Positions 23,101-32,100 of a DNA stretch of 64,000 nucleotides are shown one piece after another. This DNA is from Blastomussa wellsi. Lineage: Eukaryota; Cnidaria; Anthozoa; Scleractinia; Plerogyridae. The position numbers were made by a program, and so were the translations under genes. The notes beneath the pieces were generated by a model. The model was given only the letters and a program-made list of their open reading frames with translations. It had not been told where the DNA came from and ran no database searches. Position 1 is the stretch's first letter; every line of letters begins with the position of its first letter. Where the stretch lies: NCBI GenBank assembly GCA_947652115.1, contig OX393572.1, positions 4,240,945 through 4,304,944 of the forward strand. The letters are read 5' to 3'.

Positions 23101-26100
23101 TTTGCTTGTAAGTTTTGATTGTAGCATCAGGGAGACATATTTGTTTGTAATGGTGCTATTGTTTTGTCGACACTGCGATCCAAAGAAGTAATTGCCTTGT
23201 TAACATTAAATTTCATAGCGCATATTTCAGCTGTGACACACTCCATTTAAGGGGGTAACGTCACAACTATGTGAGTAATTTTTCATGGCCGACCAAATGA
23301 CCTTTTAAATGCATTAAACCTCAAAATGATAGCTTGTTAAGGAAGTCAAACACCAAAGAGGTGATACATGTACATGTACTAAACCAAAAAGGGGTAAGGA
23401 TGGAGAAGATTGAGAGTCAGACAGTCTCCTTCGCAGCCGGTTTTTTTAATGTCACGCAAGACTCCCCAAACGTTGCGTGGCATCCCAAAAACCGGTGCCG
23501 GCGGAGACTAAGAGTCAGATGAATTAGGCTTAATTTTTCAAGATGATTCTAACTGGAATCCTCAAATGATTTACTTAACAGCTGTAAGACGCTACGGGAA
23601 AGACTTCCAAGCCATGGCTGAAGTGCTAGGAAACAAGAGCGTAAGTCAATGCCGCAACTTCTTCGTGAACTATAGAAGACGCTTTAACCTACAGCAAGTT
23701 CTAGAAGAATATGAAGCTGAACAGGGTATCACAAGCAGCGATAGAAAAGATGATGATTTACAGGTTCTACATATGTCAGGCTCACCAGGAAGCAGTGGCA
23801 ACTCATCACCCAGTCAACCAGATAGGTCTTCCCCGTCCTTCCCTTCCCAGGGTATGTAAGATTCCGTACTATCATTAGAACTATACGATGTAGGGTTTTG
23901 GAGAGATTTCTCGTGTTGGCAAACTCGCCCATGATTACTCTTTGTGCTGTGTGGCACGTACATAATGGTATCTACTACTACTGAATGGAGTCCAATTCAG
24001 TCTGTAATCATGCCTTTTTCGTTTCTGTGAAGAGAAGCAGCGAAGAGTGAGCGCAAGAATAAAGGTTGCTGGTAAACTAGAAATGTATATCGCATTGCAT
24101 GTATTAAACGCCTTGGATGGTCTTTGATCATCACTTCGAAATAATTATCTCGAATGCAATAATGGAAGACTACGAATAACTCCCCTCCCCACTCCCCTCC
24201 CCAACCCCTTTGGCTACCTAAACTTTATTTTGACAAGTGAAATGAAACCTTTTACTAACCTCCAGTTTAGTAAGGTAAAAAGTTAGTCTTGTGTCCTCGC
24301 ACTTCTTTCTCGGATTTAGAAAGCTAAGTACGGTCTATGCATCCAATTATAATGGTCTCGTTTTGTTGCCAAAGACGATAGTACTACATTGAAGCCATTA
24401 ACTCTTGTATGCAGTCATGGATGACGAGGATGGAAACTTGTAAAAACATGCCATTTTTCAAGTTTTTTTTAGCCATGTTTTGATGTAATAATAAAATCGC
24501 CAAACGATATTATGGTTCGCTCTCCCTGCTAAGCTTTCACTCGAATTTTTTCTTGATAATTCTGTGGGAGCATTTTGTACGCGATAACGTTGATTTGGCA
24601 GAAATCCCCATTACAGTGACCCTTTCACCCTTCACATTTTGAAAATTACAACTACAGTGGAATTTGTGCAACCTCTCGTTAGCTCCACCAAATCCAGCAT
24701 GTAGTTGACAATCTTCACGTTACTTTCAGGCATCCCCAGTCAGCCGCCTCCACTTCTAAAACCATCAGTATCGCAGGCTCAGCGCCATCCACCTCCTTTA
24801 CAGCCTCAAGTTGGAGTCCCACGATCCAGCCAGGGGGGTCTCCAAGGACCACCGCCACTGATTAAACCGATGGTTCCACCTATACGCCCACAAGTGAGTG
24901 TACAGTAGAAATGCAGGCATGCAACGCATGCAGAAACGTCTGTGCAGTTGCCGGTTTATTCTTCAGCTCGTCTTTCGTTTTGTTACGTTGATCGTGGAGA
25001 GAAACAGGAAAGCGCGGGAAATCCACCCGATTTCACGCGGGAATTTTTACACTCGCGCGTATGTTTTTCGCGTCACGCTCGACGAACACAACAAAAAAGA
25101 TGATTCCCTTAGTCTACATACGGCTGCACAAGGAACGAATGGATTGAAGATGGTTTTTTTGACAGGCTGTATAGTTTGCAAATTTGATCTCGTCTGTTTG
25201 TAACTTGTATTTGTAGAGCGATTTTCAATTGAGTGTCATAAAACCGAAACCAAAGTGATTTCTCTGGCTAATAGCAATAGACGTGGACAATCCAATGAAC
25301 CAATCAAAATCCAAGAAAATGCATGTAGCCGGAGTAAAGCGCGGGAAAACGTGCGCGCGCGAGTCACGATTGGTTTTACTTCTGATTGGTTGGAAAAGTG
25401 GCGCGAGATTTTTAAACCAATCACTAAGTGCAGTAATGCAAAACCAAAACAAACGCTAGTTATTTTCGACACTAAAGTGAAAATCGCTTTAATGCTCGTG
25501 CGACATAACTGTGTGTTCTAAAAGGCTATGGAAGTATCAAGCAATAAACTCTTCGCCATGACACATTTCTTTCGATTTTCGCGAATGTGGAGAATTTAAT
25601 GAACACCTAGCCCGTTCCAGGCTCTCAGATGGTGGAGCACGCGAAGAAAAGATACGCGAGCAAAGCGAACGGAAGAGCGAAGAGGTGGGGCTGGGGTGAA
25701 GACACGCCCTACCTCCTCATTCTTCTGCTCGCTTTTCTCCTGTATATTTTCTTCGCGTGCCCCATTATCTGGGAGCCTGGAACGGACTGACGAACACCCC
25801 TTTTTCCTCTCCCAATGAAAACTTGACAAGATCTCGAAAACTTCATCAAAAGCTTGCTTGATACAGATCTCACGCATTTCTAGCCTGCGAACAGGCTCCC
25901 CAGCGAGCCGAAATTTTCGCCACTGGAGAGCTTGTTTGCAGGCTAACGCATTTCATTGAATGGATACAAAGTTATTGTAAGAATTATTGTGAAACTCTTC
26001 TTTATGCGTTCTGACTTGGTTCTTCTTTAAATTTCAGCCTCTTCATCCTCAAGCTAACCCGATGATGCGACAGTCCCCACCCGCCCCTCCACATTTAATT

Positions 26101-26208
26101 CAGCAAATGATGGAACAAAAACCCCTCGGAGTCCCCATTGGGAGATCCGAGTCACCACATAGCGCCTCTGGTACCCCTCCCTTGAGGCAGACACGCTCCG
26201 GCATGTGA
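11215..26208 (+). CDS. RCOR1: REST corepressor (CoREST/RCOR), 16 exons, 596 aa
   Basis: Scaffold of the LSD1-HDAC1/2 repressor complex in the nucleus. Exons: 11215-11350, 11450-11509, 13805-13891, 14501-14553, 16159-16237, 16957-17039, 17156-17277, 19278-19335, 19921-19983, 20413-20531, 20902-20989, 21301-21480, 22433-22490, 23582-23851, 24730-24893, 26038-26208; all phases agree (1791 nt). An in-frame TAG just before the ATG supports the start. Domains: ELM2 from about residue 46 (EPGMRVG..., later [17 protein letters not shown]); SANT1 about 139-195 ([29 protein letters not shown]); an acidic serine/aspartate stretch; a Cys4 finger with C260, C263, C279, C282; the linker motif KAPKGMILSQ and a helical coiled-coil-like segment (exon 12) corresponding to the LSD1-binding region; SANT2 about 383-435 ([24 protein letters not shown]); then a Pro/Gln/Ser-rich tail. 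One donor is weak (GTTCGT after 20989). RCOR1/2/3 cannot be told apart; it is probably the single invertebrate orthologue. Confidence 0.95.
11510..13804 (+). other. RCOR intron 2, no coding content seen
   Basis: A GTAAGT donor follows exon 2 and a T-rich tract with TTTAG precedes exon 3. The interior is AT-rich, unique-looking sequence; a few TATACC-rich words occur at 12390-12440 and 13390-13450. I see no nested gene. Confidence 0.6.
14035..14255. repeat. Perfect 79-bp inverted repeat around a 63-bp loop
   Basis: Arms 14035-14113 and 14177-14255 are exact reverse complements by base-by-base reading. The loop holds AAGATGGCGGCAAAGGAGAA, a start-codon-like context, then AAGGCAG followed by GTGATA. 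It lies in RCOR intron 3. Perfect arms mean recent origin, gene conversion or an assembly fold. Confidence 0.9.
15120..15275 (-). mobile_element. tRNA-derived SINE head (family B), reverse orientation
   Basis: The complement reads ATGGCACAGTGGTGAGAGCG, then TAGGTTAGATTCCCGG, a tRNA-like A box and B box at the usual spacing. It has no cloverleaf good enough for a functional tRNA. It lies in RCOR intron 4. Confidence 0.55.
15548..15700 (+). mobile_element. tRNA-derived SINE (family C)
   Basis: GTAGCTCAGTTGGTTAGAAT then GGTTTCAAATCCTGCCGGGG form an A box and B box, followed by a body with TTTGTCCCACACTCATGA. A second copy is at 42408-42560. It is not a working tRNA: no full acceptor stem is seen. 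Confidence 0.6.
16353..16400 (+). repeat. (TAA)n then (CAT)n microsatellite
   Basis: About ten TAA/ATA trinucleotides followed by CAT repeats, immediately upstream of a SINE whose target-site duplication includes the last repeat bases. Confidence 0.9.
16395..16717 (+). mobile_element. Full-length tRNA-derived SINE (family A) with 13-bp target-site duplication
   Basis: The element spans about 16408-16704 and is flanked by ATTACCATCATTA at 16395-16407 and again at 16705-16717. The head has A box (TGGCCTAATGGTTAGTGCG) and B box (GGGTTCAAGTC); the core has CTTGGGCAAGACACTTTACT and GGACTAGCATCC. It resembles the core-domain SINEs of metazoans (MetaSINE/Nin-DC type, from memory). It lies in RCOR intron 5 and presumably moved by a LINE. 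Confidence 0.9.
17664..18461. mobile_element. 798-bp non-autonomous DNA transposon with CAGGGCTTCTGATA termini
   Basis: Ends are CAGGGCTTCTGATA at 17664 and its exact complement TATCAGAAGCCCTG ending at 18461. The flanking direct repeat is AACATG (17658-17663 and 18462-18467). No transposase ORF. An inverted, diverged copy is at about 46093-47270 in ERLEC1 intron 4. CAGGG ends are hAT-like, but hAT usually makes 8-bp duplications, so the superfamily is left open. Confidence 0.8.
19080..19220 (+). mobile_element. SINE family A 3' fragment
   Basis: Retains AGGGGTAACCCTGTGATGGA, CTAGCATCCCATCCAGG, an expanded G-run and TGATGGGCCACCAGA. The head is missing. It lies in RCOR intron 7. Confidence 0.7.
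19530..19679. mobile_element. Near-perfect 150-bp palindrome in RCOR intron 8
   Basis: TGAAAGTGAAGAATGATCAT at the left pairs with ATGATCATTCTTTACTTTCA at the right, and the centre is ATCAGGGCCCTGAT. Only a few mismatches occur across both 75-bp arms. Typical of a foldback MITE. Confidence 0.8.
20150..20345. mobile_element. Foldback copy of the CTAACGCTCGAAAC family
   Basis: Left side GGTTTTATCAACTG...TTGATAATGTCAATTGGCC is the inverse of right side GGTGGCCAATTCACATTATC...GTTGATAAAACC, with GAAGGGCTAACGCTCGAAAC between. The leftmost bases (inverse of CCACCGACGCAGCACCACAG) match the 3' end of the other copies, so this looks like two copies joined head to head. Confidence 0.75.
20413..20989 (+). 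other. GATA-like Cys4 finger encoded by RCOR exons 10-11
   Basis: Exon 10 encodes CVNC, then 15 residues, then CSAC, followed by [12 protein letters not shown] from exon 11. The spacing C-x2-C-x15-C-x2-C is close to the GATA/MTA-type finger, whose loop is usually about 17 residues; the CSAC-Y...F..G pattern also resembles the GATA-type fingers of the related ELM2-SANT proteins MTA and RERE. The finger sits between SANT1 and the LSD1-binding linker. The human RCOR1 sequence I remember has no cysteine finger here. Confidence 0.7.
21028..21185 (+). mobile_element. Diverged SINE family A copy with tRNA-like head
   Basis: GTGAGGTGCGGTGGAGTAAT and GTCAGTGTGCTTGACTC match the head; AATGGGTATCAGCGGATTTT and ATGGACTAACATCCCACTGG match the body. 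It lies in RCOR intron 11, just after the weak GTTCGT donor. Confidence 0.6.
22014..22353. mobile_element. 340-bp MITE in RCOR intron 12
   Basis: Terminal inverted repeats of about 30 bp: TTAAAGGCTATGCCCAGTCC then GTACTGCGCA, and inverted TGCGCAGTACGGACTGG...GGCCTTTAA. No ORF inside. Confidence 0.8.
23420..23511. mobile_element. Small palindromic MITE in RCOR intron 13
   Basis: AGTCTCCTTCGCAGCCGGTT pairs with AACCGGTGCCGGCGGAGACT across about 90 bp. The next RCOR exon begins about 70 bp downstream. Confidence 0.65.
25217..25490. mobile_element. MITE with AGCGATTTTCANTT termini in RCOR intron 15
   Basis: AGCGATTTTCAATTGAGTGT at the left and the inverse of ACACTAAAGTGAAAATCGCT at the right bracket about 270 bp rich in CCAATCA/TGATTGG words. 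TA lies close to both ends. Related ends occur at about 27410-27463 and 52631-52650. Confidence 0.75.
25611..25786. mobile_element. Palindromic MITE (CCGTTCCAGGCTC) in RCOR intron 15
   Basis: CCGTTCCAGGCTCTCAGATG then GCACGCGAAGAAAA pair with TTTTCTTCGCGTGC and GGGAGCCTGGAACGG. The arms span about 40 bp each side. No ORF. Confidence 0.75.
25872..25954. mobile_element. 65-bp micro-MITE with 9-bp target-site duplication
   Basis: The body 25881-25945 starts TAGCCTGCGAACAGGCTC and ends GAGCTTGTTTGCAGGCTA, its near inverse. It is flanked by ACGCATTTC on both sides (25872-25880 and 25946-25954). Very small for a transposable element. Confidence 0.8.
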
Positions 26209-26539
26209 TAATGGCGCTTTGCAGTCAGGGAATTGAATCAGCGCTTAGAAGCCAGCAAAAAAGAAATAATTAAAAAACAATATTTTTCATTCAAATCCCA
26301 GTTGCGTTTTTCAGTTAAAATATCGTCTTTTTGGTTGTGCCGGGAAATATTTTGCCTGTACGTGTGTGCTTATTCGAGATTCACGATTTTCTGTGATGTA
26401 GGATGACAATCAGAAACTTTGTACTTTTCTTTAACATGTTCCGACTCTCGGGATTCCTTTTAATACTAAGGGAGCCAGCTTGCAAACATTTGCGCGGGCA
26501 TTTCCGCTTGGGAAACAGCGCTACAAGAAAGTGCTGCTG

Positions 26540-27240
26540 AACACCTTTCATTTGGATGGGATTCCTCCACAGAGAACCATTTTGTACAGAATAATAAACA
26601 GTGTCGCTGATCACTGAAGCACTTTGCTTCAAATGTCACACGCTCATATTTCACCAAGTCTGAATTAGTAGTTTATAGTACTGCTCGATAGCTTTTATTT
26701 GAATGGTCAAACACTAGGGTTTTATCCATAGACTAAAACGTTAGAACCACCTTGTACAGCATAATAAACAGTACCACATGAAAGTACTGCTCAATAGCTT
26801 TCATTTGAATGGTCAAACACTAGGGTTTCATCCATAGACTAAAACGTTAGAACCACCTTGTACAGCGAAATAAACAGCACCGCTCGAAAGTAAGGCTCAA
26901 TGGCTTGCATTTAAATGGTCACGCACTAAGGTTTCTTCTGCATACTAAAAAGTTAGAACCACCTTGTACAGCATATTAAACAGTACCACATGAACGTATT
27001 GCTCAATAGCTTTCATTTAACTTGCGATCAGGCGTTCTTATTTTTCTGATGGCAGGTTAGCTTTCATTTGAATGGTCACACACTAGGGTTTCATCAACAG
27101 AGTGAAAAGTCAGAACCATCATGCACCGCACAATAAACAATACCATTTAAAGTATACAAAAGGTTTCGTTTGAATGGTCACACTTGAGGATCTTATCAAC
27201 ACACGAAAATCTGAGCACCTTGAGGGCAAGATTTGAATCT
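26540..27240 (+). repeat. Tandem repeat with 106-bp period downstream of RCOR
   Basis: Units begin GCTTTCATTTGAATGGTCA at 26691, 26797, 26903 and 27009 (exact 106-bp steps), with degenerate units before and after. Each holds ACTAGGGTTT, GTTAGAACCACCTTGTACAG and AATAAACAGTACCAC. Related units occur at 56930-57180 and 58965-59240. If transcribed, the repeated AATAAA could act as poly(A) signals. Confidence 0.85.
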
Positions 27241-28589
27241 AGGAATCGTTTCTTGTGATAGGTGTCGTGATGGATAGAGCGGTTTAACAATCAGGTAAAA
27301 CCGATCGCGACTCACTCGTACCCGTTTCCCCGCGCTTTCTTCCCGCTACGTGTGGTTGCTGTGAGTTGTGATTGGTCCACTGGATTCTCTGCGTCCTTTG
27401 TGATTGGTCAAAGTAATTTCTTTGGTTTTGGTTTCACGACACTTTTGAAAATCGCTATCAAAATACGCCACCTACAGTTCCCTTCAAAGCGAAGATGAGA
27501 CAACCTTGAAAATAACACGAGCTTAAGAGGTAAAAGGTCAACAAACATTTTAGTCAGGTGCTCTTTCTTAGGACTCTATTTCAAAGGTGGTGTGACTGTA
27601 ATGTTTGTCACGGCTTGCGTCACCCCTGTCATCTGTACCCTGGACACTGTTCTTGGTTTTCTCACGTACGTTAGGTTTCTAGCTCGCGCCCGTGTTAATA
27701 GTTTAAAAGCTGTTTTCAAATGTTTTTCTGTCACATCTTGTAATCTCGCTGTGTCTTGTCAATAGAAAAAAATAAAATACCAGTTATTCATATTTTGATG
27801 TTTGTTTTGGTCATCAGCAACACGAAAATATCGAAGGACGCCCTCCTGCGTTGCAGCTGTTGTCTGCGTCATTGCGTGACAAATGAAGAACCGCCCTCGG
27901 GTGTCACAAGTAACGTGACTTTAGCGGTGAACCAGTCCAAACGAGACCGACACTGCCGACATTGCCAAAATGTTAACATTCTCTCGTTTTTCCGCAGTGT
28001 CGGTTGATCCTATTTTGCGGATCTGACGCCTTTGTTTGAGAAACTCGGGGCTTCTACAAAAATATACGGGTTCTCATTTCACAACGATTGGACCCTTAAA
28101 GTAATTACCTTGACAGCTTTATTATAAGCAATTATTGGCTTCGGCATTTTAAGCGTACTGTTCTCAGATAAATGAAATAATATAATAGAAACTAGTACCA
28201 AAATTTCCATTGCTACTTTCCTTGCATCCTTACCATTTTTTAGTTCAAACCAGCTGACATCATCACTGATCTAATTTGCATAATAGAAAAATGTCAATAT
28301 CTCTCAAACGAAAAAAGATATTTCAAAAAGAAGAACGCCATTCTTCTGAATTTTGAAAGGCCTTTCAAATAAGAAGAAAATATTTTTCATGTCATGTACA
28401 CTTTAAGATTTGGGAGTATTTTGGTTTGCTAAAAGGTGTTGTAAAATATTCCCATACAAACTCTTATATTTTTGTCATGACAGCTATTATGCAATATGAT
28501 CCTGATTACAACGTGAGCTTGGGCTTCCTGTAATTCAAGTACCCGGCCTATTCCAGTTATATATATTGTCAGAAACGTTTCCTATTCGC

Positions 28590-28755
28590 CGTTTTCTCAT
28601 TTCCCATAATACAACTTGTTCGCCCCCCAAAATTTTGCTTAACCTTTGTTTCCCAGTTCTCCTGGGTATTACAGTCGTTACAAGAGAAACTGAAGGCAAT
28701 GTTTATTCAAAATTTTGGGAGCAAACGAGGTGTATTATGGGAAATGCGAAAATAG
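28590..28755. mobile_element. Palindromic MITE, CATAATAC hairpin family, copy 2
   Basis: CCCATAATACAACTTGTTCG pairs with CGAGGTGTATTATGGG; the inner motifs match the 57977 copy closely (CCTTTGTTTCCCA, CTCCTGGGTATTACAGTCGT). Confidence 0.75.
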
Positions 28756-28757
28756 CG

Positions 28758-28932
28758 AAGAGTCCATTTTACAGTTCTGTGCTTAGTTACCAAGCCTTTG
28801 AGTGGAAGTGAGTCTGAAGGTGACCTTGTTTTGTTACAAACCTTCTTGCTTTTGACATGTAAATCCTTGTATTCTTATGCTAACTAGTTTCTGGTCTTTA
28901 TCATGATAACTTCATGCAGAGGCCTGGTTACA
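28758..28932 (+). mobile_element. Truncated copy of a 212-bp MITE (complete copy at 47583-47797)
   Basis: Shares TCTGTGCTTAGTTACCAAGC through ATGCAGAGGCCTGGTTAC with the other copy but lacks the right inverted end. It abuts a CATAATAC hairpin MITE on its left. Confidence 0.65.
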
Positions 28933-29167
28933 TTCAGTAGCTTGGCTCCTGATTGGTTGAAAGGTCGACGTGTTTACTCTAATTGGCTACAGGAGAATAC
29001 AGGAGGGGTTTTAAACAACTATGTCGAACAAAGCAAACGCAATTACATGCGACTACTTACGGCAGTCAATCAAATCCTAACGGATCTAACAAAGCAAATT
29101 GTGTTCAAGGGACATCAGGGTGCGTGAATGTGCCTGGGCCTAACATCAGGTTTACAATAGCAAGCAA

Positions 29168-32100
29168 CTAGGGGTCAAGGTTTGCAGCTGAGCATGTTAC
29201 TTTGAAATGTTCGGTGAACGACGTCACATCGGCGTCGCTTGAGGCAGGAGTTTTCTTCACACTCACTTTGACTGTATCCCATTCACCGAGAATACTCGTG
29301 ACATCTTTCGGAGTTTTCAAGGAGACCGTGAAATAAACCTCGCGATCCGACACCACATTTTGCACCGTTTTGCTATAACGGATTTCAATGGTACGCTTTG
29401 TGGACTCCACAGCGATGTTAAATATCTCGCCTTCTATACCGTTGTAGTCGAGAACGAACGGAAGTCGTAAGGTTCTACCGCACTCCAGCGTTTTGTAGCC
29501 TTGTCCACTCTGCAGGCGAAGCAAGACGTTCTTCGCGTTGATGAAGGTTCGTGATATCCTCTGGAAAGATCTCCCGCCTGCAGTTCGTCCGGACAGCTTG
29601 AATTTGAAAGGTACGGGAGGGGGCAAAAATGTACCAACCAAACTCGGCGCGTCTAGGTTTGCATTCTGGAGAACACGCCCTGAGCCGTCTACTAGCGACA
29701 GACGGAGGGAGGGTAGATCCAAGCGTTTCTTCAATGGAATAATAAGGTCTACTGTTGCCATTTGACCTGACATTGAAAAAAACACCCGATGAGTTTGCTG
29801 TGAATACAATATATTCATCACGGACGTTTTGCTATCTTGAGAATTTCTGATTTTTGCATTTGACAGCAAAACAGGACTAACGGCCTGGCCAGTCCTCTGA
29901 TTGCCGGAGCTATGACTGAATAAATCATTGAGTATCTGACTGACTGGCTGACGGACGTACTGGTTGACCGATGGTTGACTGACTGGGCGGATATGTGGTT
30001 ACTTGGTTGCTTGGCTGGCTGGTTAGCTCGCTATTTTTCGGGTAAAAATGACTGGATAAGCTTGAGTGCAGCTATGCAAAGCAACGTCACGGTTTGTGCC
30101 TTTTGAAAAATTTAGCCTAAATTTTTCTAAATTATCATTCGTAATCCGTCTCAATCTTCTCCATCCTTAACCATCCTTGTTCCTTTTTGCTTTACTATCG
30201 CCTCTTTGGTGTTTTTCTTTCTTTGTAAACTATTTTAGGGTAATTTGGTTCGTCGCAAAAAATAATTCAAAATATCGTGACGTTGCTCCGTTAAATTACG
30301 TTTTACCTTTCGTTCACCCAACTATGGGCGTTTGATCCCTGCAGTCGATGTGAAAACGTGATCTAATTGTTCTTTCCGCAATACACAACAAACAATTATG
30401 TGTATGAGATAACAACAAAAGCCGTTCCTTACCTAACAGAGGATAATCAATTGGATTTTCAAACCAACGCCCTCCAAGCCTTTTCCTAATTAGGAAGAAG
30501 AAATCGAACTCCAAGTTGAAACTGCTGCTCGACTTGACCTTAAACGAATGTGTTCCAACCTCAGCGGGAATGAACAGCTCCCACGCACCTTGGGTGGGGT
30601 TCTTAATTATCCACACGCCTCCCTGGGCGAAAACTTCTGTTCGAGGCTGAGGCAATCGTGCTGGATTGCGCAACTCTACCAGATCGGCTTCAGCTGAAGC
30701 AAAGTAGGTGACGATTAATGATTCGACAGTGTCATCTACTGGAAGGGTATACCTCTTGTCTCTCGCCAAAAGGGCTGGAGAGCGTCGATTCAATCTGTGA
30801 CCAGCTTCGATAGACCTGCCTTCAAGAATGGTTGTTGTGCCTTCCAGAGCTGCTGATACGACACCGCCCATTCGCTGTATCTCGCCAGAAGAGTTAAACT
30901 GCATACCAAATCCTCCGGTGCCGTCCAAAAGGTTTACAAGCGCTTCGTGACTTTGAAATGAACCGCAACTTCCAGACTCGGTGCTGTAAAAGAAGTTCAC
31001 CGGAATCAGGTACTTCATTGCTAAACCAAGTGCATTGTCCAAAGTGTATTTTGGTCTCGCGCCGTCCTTAGAGCCGGCGTCGGTAAACACGAACATGGGG
31101 GAACCTGGAAGCGGGTCACCCTTCTCTATGGCGTCTATGATTCCGTTGAAAGTCAGCTCAGGACAGTCCCTGCCTCTTTCTGCTGTCAGCCTATCCAGAG
31201 CTTCAACAAACGATATTTCATTAGGACACCTCAAGGTGTTTCCCCAAGCTGAAAAAAAAAAGATAAAAAAGGAAAAAGATGTTTTATCAGAGCCTGTTGC
31301 TCCTCACCTCCGTGGCCATTGCTAAAACATAAAACGCTCGGAAGGCCGGACAGCCTTTCTTCACTTTGCTCTCCCCACCAACCTTTTCAAACAATATAAA
31401 GAACACATCTTCCGATGTACATGTAATTCCTGTTGAGGTGGCTCAGACCGATTTAAAAAAATTGTTGCAATGTTCGTTTCGATAGTTAGATAAATAAGCC
31501 AGAAACAAAACGTTTCCCAAGAAGATTTTACAGTGACCGAAATTTGCTCATAGTAAAGACTATACAAATCTATACTTAAATTGTTTTTATAGCTGCGATT
31601 GATGGAATGTAAAAGACGGGCATGTTGAAACTGGACTAATTCAAGATAAAGCAAATATTCATATCATCTCAATACAGTAAAATTACCATTTTGTCATGAT
31701 GGGCTCCTGTTTAACGTTTTTAGAGAATGCACAGAGCGGCTGTAGGGTTTATTTTTGGTTTCAAATCATTATGTTTAGAGGGTTACTGCGCAGTCTGCTT
31801 GTAGGCTTTTAGAAGTTTTAGATATAGTGACCTGTTCAAACTGAAGTTCAAAGCAACCCTGGATATTTCGAACCTAAACTTATTTATCCTGCCGTATAGA
31901 ACTCCTCCCTGATGGCGGCTGTTTGGATGTCATGATGTAACAACCACGTTTCATTATCATTGCTTTAAAGGGCCCTAGTCAGCCTCCGCCATTTTCGATG
32001 GCATCGAAATTATGGAAATTGTATGGTGAAGCGAAGTTGTATTTATTGCTGTAGATTATGTTACTGGAAGTGTTGATATTACCTTGAACAAATTTCTAAG

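Larger units (their letters stand above)
26209..29167. other. Convergent intergenic spacer between RCOR and the VWA gene
   Basis: Should contain the RCOR 3' UTR and the VWA 3' UTR. It holds the 106-bp tandem repeat (26540-27240), a MITE-like segment to 27463, a hairpin MITE (28590-28755) and a repeat shared with 47583-47797. From 27500 to 28560 I see no gene or clear repeat. AATAAA-like words are frequent in the tandem repeat. Confidence 0.55.
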
